Shown here one piece after another: positions 1 through 14,427 of a stretch of 64,000 nucleotides of DNA. The stretch lies in the NCBI RefSeq assembly GCF_009905375.1, contig NC_133657.1, positions 2,542,001 to 2,606,000 on the forward strand, written 5' to 3'. The notes under the pieces were generated by a model. It saw nothing but the letters and a program-made list of their open reading frames with translations. It had not been told where the DNA came from and did no database searches. Numbering within the stretch: position 1 is the stretch's first letter; every line of letters starts with the position of its first letter. The translations under genes and the position numbers were made by a program. The stretch comes from Apium graveolens (taxonomy: Eukaryota > Streptophyta > Magnoliopsida > Apiales > Apiaceae).

Positions 1-2870
1 TTTGATCCTCTATTTTCAAGAATATTTGATTTTATGATAAAGATTATTTTTACTTACAATACAGAAACTTGACAACCAAAATTTTGAATAAGATCTTTAT
101 TATTTAAAAGTATATGATTTAGAGCTAATAATATAAATACTGAAGATTGCTTTATATCGTATTTAATTTTTGTTTAGTTTAAAATCAAACAATTTTGATT
201 TATTTATAAATTTTTTGTAACAAAAATTTTGTATAATATAATTAGTACAATATCATAATACAAATTAGCATGATTACATACATCTTATTTTTCTTCAAAA
301 ATAAATAATATCAATACTATAAATTTCTCTATTATATTTTCCTTGAAACAAAAAAAATAATATTTAAAATTAAATTTACCTGATGATTTTTAATTTTTTT
401 TATTTCACATTTAATAAGGATAATTAAGTATTACGTTTATATTTAATTATTTTATATTACACGTCATTCAACTTGTAGGAGATGTTAAATTCAACTAACA
501 TTTCGTCCTAAAGATATGTACGTAGAGATGAATTTATATTTTTACCTATGACTCCACTTCCACGTGTAAGTGGGTTATTGGTAGCATTTTAGCATTTTTA
601 AATGAAAAATTCTAAATTTACTCCAAGTTTATGGCATATTAACTTAATATTAGATTAGTAAATTTTAATATTTAAATATTTATTTTTATTTTTAATAACT
701 TTTTACGAAAGCTATAACTAATTTCTAACAAAATGTCACGATCTTTTTCAAAAAATTTGACATAACTTGGTAAAATAAATATAATTTTGTAGAAATTGTT
801 AAAAGTACGTCAAATCCATAAAATTTACTAATCTCGTAAAAGTCAATTAAAAAATTAATGCAATAGAGAAAATGATCAAAATATCTTATTTTTGATGTCT
901 AATTGCTCAAAATAACTTTTCTGAGCAAATCCTGTCCAAAAAACCACTAATTACGTATTAAATGTATGTGTATTCTACTTTTCAAATTTTAATAAAGAAC
1001 ATGCAAAACAATCATGCGTATTATAATTAAAAATTTGTATACCCATTACTTAAATACGTATTGGATCTGTACGCATTTTCAGATACACATAACTCACGAA
1101 AAAAATATTAAAAAATATAAATACGTCATTTTTGAAATATGTATATTCATGTTCAAAATATTTATTCAGTGAGTATTGAGAGCCATTTTTAGCGTGTTTG
1201 GCCATCTCTTATCTCTTATCTCTTATATATATAATATATCAACATGTCTTTAAAATTAGTGAGACATTTAAATCTTATAAAATGACAGATTTATCCCTAT
1301 ATGAAATATTTTATTTTAAAAAAATATTATTGTTAGGGATTGAACCCAGGTGTTGCAATTGTTTTACACAATATCATACCACCTCACCCATATATGTTAT
1401 TAATCATACACATATTAGTGTGCTTGTGTGTTTCGAATAAATAAATATTTGATGTTATATATATTGAGACTAACTAATAAGTTTTAATCATCTTTTTATA
1501 TTTACATTTGTACTTTGTATTACACAGTTATACATTATAAATTAGTAATGTATGATATATAGTCAACTTACATATTTTTAAATCATTCGACTTAGTGGTA
1601 TGTTATTAGTAGTAAATATTTTCTATACATAGATATATTGACTAAATATTTACAATTATTTAATAAATTCAACCGTGATAAGCATAAATTTGTATGAAAA
1701 AAATAATTAAGTGAACACATATATACAATAAAAATTAATTACTAAAATTATATTGTTAGATAATAAATGTAATTTAATTCTTAGAAAGTAAAATATTATA
1801 TTTTAGTCATTTGCTCAAATTGACCGTAAAAAGTGAAAGAAGTCAACAATTATAAGATATAATTACTATTAAGTGTACCGACAAGTATAACTTTTTTTAG
1901 TTTTTATTTGGATAATATATTTACCTAATTTTGAATTCAGCATCGGAAGTTAATCATTTTTTAAAAAATACTCAAAATTTGACCATTTCTCACAAATGGT
2001 ATCAGGTACATATTGAGCTAAAATGCATATTTTTTACTCTTAAATTTAGTATATTTCTTTATTGGTTCGATGATGACATTATCGCAATGAAATTTTATGT
2101 TTCTAACTAACTACATTCACATTAATTAGTGCGTCAGAGGCCTTTATAATTTCAAGTCAATAAATAAATAATGTAGATCAAAGTTGTTAAATCGATTTAT
2201 GGTGAGTTGTTAGGGACTTGATCTGGTAATTAAAAAGTACTCAAGACTTGGTCCACATTATCGCACGATCGTGTAAAAGTATAGGCATAGAACTTAACCA
2301 ACTTTTTCTCAATATTCCATTTTATTAGAAAAATATGAATTATTTTCAAATTTTAGATTATGTGTATATATGTATATGATATTTTTAATAATAATTTATT
2401 TAATTCAAAATTAGAAGTAGAAAATTATTTTTTTATAATCATAAAAATGCTAACTGTTAATTTGATTTGGAAAATGTATTGTCATTTAACGATTTTTGAC
2501 ATTACCCTTATAAAAAGTAAGTAAATTGTAATTGTTTCATATAATAGAACACAACGTAGACATACATCATGCACAAACGATAAACATACAAATATTTGTT
2601 AACTACACACCGTCGTCATATACTTAATAACATAGAACGCCTAAGTTGTGATGAAATATTATCGATTCATACGAAACAAGTTTCAATCATTTTACAGTTT
2701 ACACCCATATAAATAAAAAATACATAAAATGATTAATATCAACAATCTTTAACTCAAGATCACAAACAACAAAAAAAATTCCATTATCGGAATCATCAAA
2801 ACCTAGAAAATGGGAAATTGTAATCATTGCATTATACACAATCACTCAAGAGGTTAACCACTTTATTTTT
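1..2870. other. AT-rich intergenic DNA
   Basis: Very AT-rich sequence with many stops in all frames. The short open frames (for example 1198-1440) show no recognisable protein pattern. I see no gene, RNA gene or clear element boundary here. Confidence 0.6.
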
Positions 2871-2876
2871 TAATAA

Positions 2877-4300
2877 CACTAAAAAAATGGTCAATAGATA
2901 ACGGCTTAGAACTAATGTCTAAAATATTCAAAATCGATATCTTCGTGGTTGTAGTAAAAAGTCCCTATTTTTCATATCAATTTTTGGACCAACGTAAAAG
3001 ATAATATAATACATCATTTTTAGATAAATAACTGATGTATTAGACATACTAAAACATCATTTAATCACCAATGTGAAAAACAAGAAACGATGTCAATTGT
3101 CCTATAGAATAACACTTTCATAAATAGAAAAGTTGGGTTATACACAACAAGACATAAATTATTGTCTAATATAAAAAACTCAGATTACCAATAAAGAAAG
3201 CGATGTAATATCATTAAAATATATGTGGCGTGTTTGTATTTTGAGAAAGTCGAGAGTTAGAAACAAGATGATAAAATAGTTGGAGAGAGAGGGGGAAGTG
3301 AGAGAGAAGGGGGGATGGATGAGAACTGGGAAATTTCGTCGATGAGAATTAAACCCAATTTCGGCAAAAATCATGTCAGAAAAAAAATAAAAAATCAGTT
3401 TTCTTAAAAAAATGACGTTTCTAAGTTTATTAGACATCAGTCATGATGATGTCTAAGATGACCATACACATCAAATAATTTGCTAGAAAACTGATGTTTA
3501 AGAACTAAGGAGACATCAGTTTTAGGAAATTATTTGATGTCATATGACATGTTATACATCACTTTCAAAGAAAGAAATGATGTGTATGTGAAATATCACT
3601 TAGTAAGTTATATGTTTTCTAAAGTATAATGCAAGTAATTTGTTTATGAAATTAAATACATCAAACATATTTTATAAAAATTGAAACACATACATCCTAA
3701 TTTAAGTTATAATCGAAGTGTATTTAAGTACAAACATCGGTTTCTGGCCTAGAAAAAATTGTCATCATCGGAATCATCAAAGCCTTGAAAAAAAAAATTG
3801 TAACAATGTCATGATTTACCATCACTCGTCATACTAGACAATGACTGAGGATAAACTGCTTTCATTGACATATTTTGTATACTTTGTTTAAATTATTAGG
3901 GATCATACGCTTTATTTTTTAAAAACACTACAAGAAAAAGGACAATAGACAACGGCTCAGAACTGATGTCTAAAATATTCAAAACTAATGTCTCTGTAGG
4001 TGTAGTAAAGTTTCTATTTTTCACATCAGTTTTGGACCAATGCAAACATCGGTTTTGGACCGCTGTGAAAAACAATTTAATACATTACTTTTAGATAAAT
4101 AACCGATATATTAGATATACTAAGACATCATTTAGAAACTGATGTGAAAAATAAGAAACAATGTCAACTGGCCTATATAACGACGCTTTTTAATACATCT
4201 AAAAATCAGATTATCAATAAAGAAGGCAATGTAATATTATAAAAAAAATATGGGTAGTTTGTGTTATGAGAGAGTCGATAGAAATAAAAAAGATGATAAA
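2877..4300. mobile_element. CACTA-like repeat, two related copies
   Basis: At 3926 the sequence CACTACAAGAAAAAGG appears, which matches the typical terminus of plant CACTA (CMC/EnSpm) elements. A diverged copy starts at 2877 (CACTAAAAAAATGG). Both are followed by the same stretch, with words such as AATAGA(T/C)AACGGCT and TCTAAAATATTCAAAA. Many short words of the type GATGTC, ACATCA and GATGT recur in both orientations between 3000 and 4200, as in CACTA subterminal regions. No transposase coding is visible and I did not find a matching inverted terminus. Non-autonomous or truncated CACTA DNA is the best reading; exact ends are unknown. Confidence 0.5.
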
Positions 4301-5589
4301 AGAGATTTGAGAGAACGAGAGAATGAGGCACAAGAGAATTGTAAAAGTATCGGGGAGAAAAATTGAGAAAATATCAAGAAACATTGTTAGATAATGACTC
4401 GTGTCTCGTTCGGGTTATTATGTTAGTTTTAAATTTTATGAATAAAAAAGTGAATATTTTGATATAAAACCAAAATCCCAAGTCCCCAGTCCTTCCTATC
4501 CAACTTTACAGACCAATTTCTCTTTATGTCCTAAAAGGTCATTTTCTATTAGTTACAAGTGTGACTATTACTTTATCCACTCTTAAGAACTGTTTAGATG
4601 GTAATTAATATAATATTTAGACTAAACATGGTATTCAAAGTAAGTAGTCAAGAGAGATTGTGGTAATCAATCTTTCTTAATATGGTAACGATTCTTGGTT
4701 TACAAAACCAAGAAAATATAAATAGAAATCAACTGGTGTGCATGCACAGTTGTCCTTGTTTATTTGCAGAAGAGAATTTAAGAGGATGTCACTGTGCCAC
4801 GTATGTGAAACAGAATATTAGTAAGGCAACTAGTGGGCTTGTAGAAACTAGGGTTTCCAAAACAAGCAATAAGTAGTTGTAGTTTAGATTCATTCAAGAG
4901 TACTTGTACTTGTCTTTCCTTTTTTTTTTTGATTAATTATTTTGAATAAATTCAATTTATTTATTTTTATTTAAATTTTCTACTGTTGTGACCAATATAA
5001 AGAGGAGGGTACTTTATGAGGCTTAGGTTGTTCCAAAGAAAGTGAGGCCCACTTGTTGATAGTATTGCTAAGCATGGTTCTTGATCTTTTTGTTGTTGGT
5101 TCAGGAAAAACACAAGCTTTCTTCTTATGTTGTTGCTAAACTGGTACACTTGTTCTCTTTTCAACCCCTCATCTTTGTATTCTATGTGTTTTTATATGTT
5201 TGTAAATTATATGCAATTGTACTTTGTTTGTGTCTCTTTACGCATATGTGGTCTTGAGTAATGAACCATTTTTGTTTTTCATTTTTTTGGTTGTTTAATT
5301 TGATTCTTGAGTGTTTAGTTTGAGGGTGTTGGTTTGATTTCTTGTATGTGCATGTTGTTGTATCACCAGGGGAGATTGTATTTGATTAGGAGAAGTTTGG
5401 TCTTTAAGCACTGCAGTTTTGTTTGTTCATTTTGCACTTTAAGCAGTCCAGTTTTGGTTGATTATGTGTAAAATGAGATTCTGATGAGATGGGGTTGATT
5501 GAAATTGAGAAATTTTGTGGAAGTTGGAGATTTGCTCCATTTCTTGGTTTTGTGTTTTCTAGTCTTGTTGCAACTATTGGGGAATAAGG

Positions 5590-8500
5590 ATGGATGGTTC
5601 ATCTGAATTTGGCTGGCAGAGGTCTGATGGCTCGAGAAGGTTAAATTCTTCGGATGTCTCTGATAGAAACTATAGATTGCTTAGTGCTAGCTCTATAAGG
5701 TCCTCTGGTAATACGTCGAATGAATCTGAATTTATAGTGGGGAAAGGGGGGACGGAATTTGGTCTATTCAGGGGCTTTGGAGACGGTGATGGAGGAATTC
5801 GTGCTATAGAATGCAATGATATTAGCTTGAGACAATGGTTGGATAACCCAAAGCGAGAAGTAACAGCTCTTGAATGCTTGTATATTTTTAGGCAGATAGT
5901 AGATGTTGTCAATTTGGCACATTCACAGGGAATTGTTGTTCAGAATGTGCGACCCTCCTGCTTTGTTATGACCTCATTCAACCGTGTTTCTTTTATTGAG
6001 TCTGCATCTTGTTCAGACTCTGACGAGGATGCATCAAATAGCCCGACAGAGCTCCAGGCTTTGGGTTCACAAGACCAAGCTCAGCTGCATCGACAGGAAA
6101 GTCAGTTAGTTGCATCAGGTTCTCTACACGATGTAAATCATAGGAATGCATCAGAAATGATATCTGGAACCAGTTGCCTGCAGTCAGGCTCGGACAATGT
6201 AATACATTTATCTCTAGATATCTGCAATGCTGACCAAACTGAAGAAAAGAAGCAAGCATTTCCTATGAAACAGATCTTGAATATGGAAACAAATTGGTAC
6301 ACTAGTCCAGAAGAAGTTGCTGGGGCTCCAGGTTCTTGTGCTTCTGATATATATCGGCTAGGCGTTCTTCTTTTTGAGGTTTGTAAATATGATCCTTTTA
6401 GGGATTAGTGCCAAAAGCTGTGAAATTTCTTCTATTTATATATTAACCTTGTTTGAAGAGAATGTTGATTGTAGATTTTCTTCTTGTTTGTTTCCGCTTT
6501 TAATTAGTATAGACTGTTTATATTCAACAGTTGTACTCCACATACAGTTCGGCAGAAGAAAAAAGCTCTACTATGTCTAGTTTGCGACATCGTGTTCTTC
6601 CTCCTCAATTGCTTTTGAAGTGGCCTAAAGAAGCTTCCTTTTGCTTATGGTTGCTGCACCCTGAACCCACTAGTAGGCCAAAAATGGGGTGAGTATTTTC
6701 TAAGAATATTAACTTCTCTTTGTGCTTGTTTTAGACAATAATTAGTCTATAAAGCTATGTGATAATAATAGGTAAAACAAATTGATATATATATATATAT
6801 ATTAGGAGTAGGATATTCTGATATTTATATTATGTTTTGTAGTTTCCCCCTGTTGTAAATATTGTCATTACCTAACATTCTGTGTTTAAACCTGAAGAGA
6901 CTTGCTGTCCGTTTCATAAACCTGACTATCAAACCTAATTATTCCTCTATATCATAATCTGGGACATGCCAAATATGATTTTTTTTAAGGGGTAAGACAG
7001 CCTCCAGCAGTGCCAAACTTATCTTCGACAGCAGCTGCATCCTGCAGCGAGATAACGGATAGTTTTCTGTGTTTTAAATAATTGGAGTATTGTTAGTTAC
7101 AGCAGTGATGGGACTGGGGCCAGAAATGTGTGGTAAAGTTTTTTGTTCTGACCTTGTGCCCGGGTTCTGAAATTCCTTTTAAGGAAAAGTGGAAAGCCTT
7201 GTAGGATAATAAGCAAAGTCCAATGAATGTTCTGAGATACTATCGAACAGGCTCTATGTTATTTCCTTTTATTGTCTTCACTCTTCATAATCCTGCAATA
7301 TTTTATATTTTTCAAATAGGGAGCCTATGAGATAAGAATTTATAGTATTAAGTACTTAATCTGTTGTACATTATAATTATATTGTCTTCCAGTTAGAGCA
7401 TATACAATTGTCAATCCAGAAGTAATAATCTCTCTGGCAAGTTATATATGAATTTGCATACACATTAAAGAGTTTTGAATATCTAGCTCTCATCTTCTAC
7501 AACATGTTGTTAAAAATAACTAAGATTCTGAAAGCTTGGACATGGTTGCAGTTGATAGATGTATGTGAAGTCACTTAAAGAAGTGAAAAATGCAAGTGCA
7601 GAGTAGAATTGAAAAGATTAGTTGCTGTCTTCCATAGAAGATATAGAGACTTCAAACTCAGTAAAAAATTTATATGTTTTAACATTCTGCCAAGTATGTT
7701 AAGTAGATAAAGTATATTGTTTTAACATTTGTCTATTACCATTTCCAGAGAGTTGCTGGAAAGTGAGTTTCTTAATGAACCGAGAGACAATTTAAAAGAA
7801 CGTGAGGTTGAAACAGAGCTTAGAGAAAAGATAGAGGAGCAGGAATTGTTGCTGGACTTCCTGCTGTTGTTGCAAAAGAGAAAACAGGAAGCTGCAAGTA
7901 AGTTGCATGAGACAGTTTCTTTTATTTCCTCAGATATAGAAGAAGTCACAAAACTGCAAATTGGCCTTCAAAAAAAAGGAGGGTCTATTCCGGAACTAGA
8001 GGATTCTGCCTTGGGTACCCTTTCAATTGCCAATGATGATTCTGGTTGCTTGAAACCAAGAAAACGATTCAGGCCAGGGTTACCGAGACAATGTTCGGAA
8101 GAATTTGATGATGGGGAAGATAGGAGTCAGAAGTCAGAGGCTCCCACTGAAAAGCAAGAAAGAATAATGTCTAGAAGTTCTAGATTAATGAAAAATTTCA
8201 AGAAACTGGAGTCAGCTTACTTTTTGACAAGACGCAGAGCTATCAAACCCATAGGGAATCCAACTACAAGACAAGCCCCTATAAGTAGTGATGGTAGAGG
8301 ATCCATTATATTAAATGAAACTTCCGTCAATACTTTGTCAACAAAAGAACGGTTAAATGAAAGCAGAAAAGATGGATGGATAAACTCATTCCTTGGAGGT
8401 CTGTGCAAGTATTTATCTTTCACCAACTTAAAAGTAAAGGCAGACCTAAGGCAAGGGGATCTTTTAAATTCTTCTAACCTTGTATGCTCTTTAAGTTTTG

Positions 8501-10884
8501 ACCGCGACGGCGAATTTTTTGCAACAGCCGGAGTAAATAAGAAGATTAAAGTATTCGAGTACAATACAATCATTAATGAAGCTCGTGATATTCATTACCC
8601 TGTTGTTGAACTGTCTAGTAGGTCAAAGTTAAGCAGTATATGTTGGAATGGCTATATCAAAAGCCAGATTGCTTCAAGTAACTTTGAAGGTGTAGTGCAG
8701 GTAGTCCTTAAATCTTATATGCTTCTAAGCTTATATTGTTAAATTGCTTTTGTTTAAGATATAATCTATTTGCTTATTTATCAGATATGGGATGTTACAA
8801 GAAGTCAGGTATTCTTGGCAATGAAAGAGCATGAGAAGCGTGTGTGGTCTGTCGACTTTTCGCTAGCAGATCCAACAATGTTGGCCAGCGGGAGTGATGA
8901 TGGTTCAGTGAAACTCTGGAATATCAATCAGGCAATTATACTTTTTCTCTTGGTGAATGTCATCTTTAAAACTAAATGTACTGCAGTAATCTAATTACCT
9001 GTCCAATGGAATAATTTGGATGTATAATAAGTCGTCCGTCTTACATGTGTTGCTACTGCAGGGAGCAAGTGTTGGTACCATCAAAACCAAAGCCAATGTA
9101 TGTTGTGTACAATTCTCCTCTGATTCTGGTCACTCCCTTGCATTTGGTTCAGCTGATCATAAGATATATCATTATGATCTCCGTAACATGAAAATGCCTT
9201 TGTGCACATTAATTGGTCACAATAAAACTGTGAGCTACATCAAGTTCATAGATTCACTGAATCTTGTGTCTGCATCCACGGATAACACATTGAAGCTTTG
9301 GGATTTATCAATGAGCACATCCCGGGTCCTTGACTGTCCTCTTCAGTCATATACAGGCCACTTGAATGTGAAGGTAATTTAACTATATCTGCCTAATTTA
9401 TGTATGACATGTTTTGTGATACAACTAATATGAGGCGTCTCTTTTCTAGAACATACTTAGTCACCGTGCTGTTTATTTGCATGTCATTGAAGACGAACAG
9501 ATGCATCATTCACAATTGTTTTTAGACGGTGTGTCAAATGTGTCTGCTATGAACCTCAGGAAGCCATGAATTGCAGACTACAAGTTATATTTCAGTCTAT
9601 CTGTTTTTTCCTAGCCACTAAACCTCGTTTTGTTAAACACTTTTTTTGGACAAGGCTCATAGTATCTACTCAATGTCCAATTCTGCAAGGTTTCTCAAAC
9701 ACCTAGATAAATATTTAGAGTCAGAATAGCTCAAATCAGCTATTCTTTCTCTCAGCAATTCTCAAGTAGAGAAAAATTTATATAGCTTGTAGGTGTGGTG
9801 TGGATTCGTGCATGTAACAGTCTGCTTGTAGATTGGCAAAATTGTCGGGGTACCATAGTTACTCTTGCAAAAGCTTACCTTGTGGACAGACACATGCACG
9901 CAAATTAACAATAGTTTGAACCTGCAATACAACTCCTTCAAGTGCATGAAACTCTACATATTAATTTAATTCCAAAGTCAAAAGTGTTACAATGGTGATT
10001 ACTAGAAACTCGACGCAGCCCTAATTTAAATATTCCAATATTTTTTACATGCGCCAACACTGGAGCAATGATGCTAATTAGTTTTGCATTATGATAATGC
10101 CTGTGCTTTTAAAGTGAGCTATCAGTGCTTGATAGAAAGTGCCTAACATTTTAATGCTTTTTTCCTGCAGAACTTTGTAGGTTTATCTGTATCTGATGGC
10201 TACATTGCTACAGGTTCAGAAACAAATGAGGTACTGCATCCATCATTTTTCGCAGCTCTTGATAATTGTTACTACTTTCATCCCCTTGTGATATCATTAA
10301 CGGTTTTATAAGTAAAATAAACTGAAACATGTTTTTTAGTTTCTCCTGTGTATTACATGTGTTGCAAGGCTACAACTCGTTACTCTTTGGCTTCTCTATC
10401 TGTTTGCTGCTGGTAATTTTTATTTAGTTTCTATTATTTCTTTTGTGGAAGTTTTATCTGCACTCTAGGCTCTAGTAGACATTCTACGATTGTAGTTATA
10501 GTTAAGTTGATTACTTGCAGCAATTGGTTCACCACATCCTCAATCGATGTATATATGATTTTGTTTCTTCTCAACTTTGGAAATGAAGTGAATTCTAGCT
10601 CTAAATTTAGATTTATTTGTGTCGTATACTGATTGTAGTAGCTAATCACATGATTGAACAGCACGGTTGTAATGATAATTGTCTTATTGTTCTAGGTTTT
10701 TGTGTACCACAAAGCTTTCCCAATGCCTGCATTGTCATTTAAGTTTAAGAACACAGACCCTCTTTCTGGTGAGGATGTCGATGACAGTGCACAATTCATT
10801 TCGTCCGTATGTTGGCGTGGTCAGTCCTCCACCCTTGTTGCTGCGAATTCCATGGGAAATATAAAGCTTTTGGAGATGGTTTAG
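5590..10884 (+). CDS. SPA3: SPA1-related protein (SPA3/SPA4 type), WD40 partner of COP1
   Basis: SPA proteins join COP1 in a CUL4-based E3 ligase complex in the nucleus that removes light-signalling transcription factors in darkness. Exons read as 5590-6378, 6531-6688, 7749-8700, 8785-8931, 9062-9373, 10171-10230 and 10696-10884; they join in frame to 868 codons, close to SPA3/SPA4 family length. The N-terminal third is a degenerate kinase-like domain: the HRD region reads [10 protein letters not shown] and an NWYTSPEE segment stands near residue 235. A Glu/Leu-rich coiled coil covers about residues 316-370, and WD40 repeats start near residue 552 (blades ending IKVFEY, VKLWNI, LKLWDL). The short region before the kinase-like domain favours SPA3/SPA4 over SPA1/SPA2. 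Intron 4 begins with GC instead of GT (8932). The gene is convergent with the GT14 gene downstream. Symbol assigned by family; SPA3 versus SPA4 is not settled. Confidence 0.9.
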
Positions 10885-12048
10885 GTTGTTTATCAGTTTC
10901 ACAAGTTCTTAAAACAAAGAAATAATACTGCTGTTGAACAAAAAAAGGTGCGACAACATATAAAATGAAACAGGCTTGCATCCCGGAATTTTAATGTGCA
11001 GGATCTGTTCCAGAAAAGCGCGTACTACAAGAAAATGTGAATCAACCGAACAAATTTTGTCTCGTTAGCCCATAACGGGTGGTTGTTAAACTGAAGAGTG
11101 AATTATCTCTCAGTATATATTTAGATTTGTATAATTTAGAAAAGAAAAGGGAAGATAAATATTTTGGGTTTTGTATATGATTTAATTCTTACGGTTTAGG
11201 TTCATTGCCTACAAATTGTATTTCCAGGACATTAATTTTGTCATATTTACCAAACAAAATTCTGCAACATACAATAAGAAATTTAGTATCTGTGCAGTTG
11301 CAGTCGAGTTCATCCAATGCAGCTTCCCTTTGTCACTTCAATCCAAGACAAATTCACTTCTATTGGCTAACTGAACAAACTTTTATAAATTTACACACTA
11401 TTGTTCATCACTAGACAACTTTAGGCAAGAGTTTCAATACCAACCAAAATTATTCTTGTACAAACACTTATCAACTCAAAACCAATTTGAATTAATCTGG
11501 ACTCGAGTATATCTCTCGCAGGCTTTATTTCTCCGTATTCTTACTCGTTTGTTTCTTCAATTATGTGGTTATATATGAACTTTAACTTTCTTGTATGACT
11601 GCTTGTAACTAAGTTACAATTATAAATTTTTAGGTAATTAAAAAATATGTGTTTAATTTATTACTAGGTAACTATAAGTTACGTATTTAAATTTGGTAAG
11701 TAATTAATGTTTTTATATTGATAGTTATGTAACTTGTGGTGACCATAGTGCACCGTATTAACTAAGTTTTAATGTTTTATGATAAATACAAAAATCTTGG
11801 AACTTGGAATTCCCTTACCTGATCTAAAATACAGCAAACTAAACGCTGTTACTTTTTTTGATTCCAAGAAATTTAAAGTTACATAATTGGGTTATATCAA
11901 AATAAACACGGCATATCGTAAAGATCTTTGTTTCCGGAGAAAACTTAAGTGTTGGCCTTGTGGATTGAAATAAAAAAACTTCATACAATATACTTCTCAC
12001 CACAAGCAAAATCATCACTTTTTTTGTTTAAATTTAAACTATAAGAAT
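10885..12048. other. convergent intergenic region (two 3' ends)
   Basis: This spacer lies between the stop codons of the SPA gene (+) and the glucuronosyltransferase gene (-), so it should hold both 3' UTRs and polyadenylation regions. AT-rich stretches are common. The open frame at 11205-11414 resembles nothing and lies in low-complexity context. Confidence 0.6.
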
Positions 12049-14427
12049 CTAATGACACTGGTTTTGATCTGACATAGCTGACAATAGTAATCTATCTACA
12101 AGGCCCTTTAACCTATGAGCTCCTGGGCCTGGTTTAAGCTTTTTCGGATTCCCAACCTCGGAGCAAGGAGGATTTCCAGAACACCAACCACCAGGGGTGA
12201 AGCTCCCATTTTCTCGACCTAGCAGTTCTCTGTCGATTTTATCCAAAACAGGGTCATCATGCTTAAATTTTCGCGCAAAGGCAGCACCGCTTTCGATCAT
12301 TTTGCTCGAATCGTTAAGGGACAAAATATGAGGATGTTGCTTTGGTGGAACGTCCCAAGCAATGTAGTGCATGTCATGGTTGATTACAGTTGGAACATAA
12401 TCAGGAACATTACATATCACGGTCTGAAAGTAACCTTCAGGAGAGGAGACAAAATTTGTGTAATACATGAGCAGGGTTCTTGGAAGATTATCCCAACCCC
12501 ATACAAGGTACTCTACATATGAGTGTGACAAGATCATCCAAGCAGAACCTGCAAATAGTGTATTAATGTTATGGTACAGAGAGATATCCAGAAATATTAC
12601 AAAAACAAGTTTAAAACATGTATAATTTTGCTAAAATAAGCTTTAGCAAAAAAACAAGCTTAAAACAGAAACGTAAATTCATAAATTGGCCATTATAAGC
12701 CATTTCTGATTTTGCTTCTTATTAATATGAAGAACATATTAATATTCATACATACAGTAGGATAATGAGTACAGACTTTATAATAGCCAAGTCTGAACTG
12801 CAATTTTGAGCTCCACCCAAAAAGAAGAGCAGCAAGATTAGGTATTATTATTGTCTTAGTCTTGTAGACAAATTCTCAACATGCATGCCTTACTTTAAAT
12901 TATTGTTACACTTGAAACACCAGATTTCTATTCCTGATCGAAATAAGGTCCCTCGAGATGGCGAAACTACTAGGTGAATATCCATGTCAAGTTATTGTCT
13001 ATCCTTTCAACCATATTAATCACAAAATGAATCAGCAACAAAAAATTCATGGGATGTAGGTGGAGAACCAAAGCTTAGAAAGATCCTGTGATGCTCACTT
13101 TCACAGTTCACATGTGTTTTTACTTGAAGGATGAGTTTTAAGTTATTTGGGCATATGAACTGAAGCTACCTTATCGTTCCATAATCTAGATGAACTAATC
13201 AAACAAAGAGACCAACTAATTATCGAATACATACTAAAATGAAAAAAAAATGAGCATCTACAACTTACTGAAGCCTTTAGCATACAGCTTATCAGAATTA
13301 AGATATTAATATTATGACAAATTCCAAGTGGTTTGAAGAGACAATTTAAATGGAGCATAGTATCAACCTTTTTGCTTAATATTCAGAATTACTAAAATGG
13401 CCACACAGGGGAAAAACTAACCAGTAAACAGCTTAAAGGCCGTTGGCAAAGTTCTCCTAGGAGTAACCCAGAAGATGTCTGACTTTGTCGTTTTGTAAAG
13501 CCCTGGGTCCATAATTAATGGCATTGCCCTTTTTTCCCTGCATACATAGGTGATAGGATATAGTAGCATTTGTTAGCAGTTCCTGTGTTTACATATCCCT
13601 TAGACACATGACAAAATTAGGACTAGTGATATTTCTTACTCCTTCCATCCCAAGCGGCTTGTGTGTTCAATAAAATTCAGATCCCGCTTCAAATCAGTAA
13701 ACGTGGATAGAAGATCTGTATGAAGGAAGCTATACGAGTTAACAATTATATAACACATACTCGCAAATCCTAACTAAAACATATCTACAAGAATTGAAGG
13801 CGACAAACCATCTTGAGTCACCAGAGGATAATCGGAAGCACTGAGGTTAATAAACCAATCCCAATCCTTAGTTCTCTTAAGAAGGATGGCACATGCATGA
13901 AGAGTATTAGCTACCATGGTGGGTCCTCTGTAAGTAACCATATTAGCTTTAGTAATCATCATTACATTTCCAATTTTGGCAAAAACCGGTTCCCTCTCCA
14001 CTCGGGAAGCCAGCTCCAGTCTTTCCTCTGCTGGAGATTCCAGATCCAAATGAAGTACATAATGATTTAAAGGATGGTAAAGAGTATGAAGAGTCCTCCA
14101 AAGCTTATCTAAATCACCCCTTGAACCAGAAATCAGATACGCAAAACGAGGAATAACAGGACCAGCAGGAGGAGGCGGTACTAGAGAACCCTTAATTTTT
14201 TCTTCAGCAAAAGCTGTTTTTGTTTGATTCGCAATAACCCGTGAAGGAAAAATTGAGAAGATTGCGTTGAATGTATGTAAAGAAGAAACTAGACCTATGT
14301 TGAAGGAGGTTACAAGTAGGAAGACACATACAAGTGAAGTTATAACAAGAGGAAATACCCATTTCTTCTCCATGTTTAACGACCCAATTTCGAAACCTTT
14401 CCCCGAGTTCCAACCGAGATTTTTCAT
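12049..14427 (-). CDS. GLCAT14A: beta-glucuronosyltransferase, GT14 family (GlcAT14 type)
   Basis: GlcAT14 enzymes add glucuronic acid to beta-1,6- and beta-1,3-galactan chains of arabinogalactan proteins in the Golgi. Exons on the minus strand are 14427-13809, 13715-13640, 13537-13422 and 12548-12049. They join in frame to 436 codons, near the usual family length. A single hydrophobic segment at about residues 22-46 fits a type II Golgi anchor. The Core-2/I-branching (Branch) domain follows: PRFAYLISGSRGD near residue 89, DWDWFINLSASDYPLVTQDD near residue 190, then ERTSRLGW-like, TPRRTLPTAFKLFTG and AWMILSHSYVEY segments. The C-terminus has a GGWCSG...CSEVG Cys motif. The start codon gives the expected short cytosolic tail. 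The first three introns are short (about 0.1 kb), except the last (0.9 kb). Paralogue letter (A/B/C) is not resolved. Confidence 0.9.

Noticed and set aside
1336..1362. tRNA-like GATTGAACCCAGG box
   Set aside because: No cloverleaf can be formed around it; a single B-box-like word is not enough. I saw no convincing tRNA or rRNA in the window.
4682..4876. 64-codon open frame upstream of the SPA gene
   Set aside because: It matches no family I know, has no clear composition signal and lies in a region that may be repeat or 5' leader.
12259..12522. plus-strand open frame within the GT14 gene
   Set aside because: It is the antisense shadow of the last GT14 exon, whose minus-strand frame has the family motifs.
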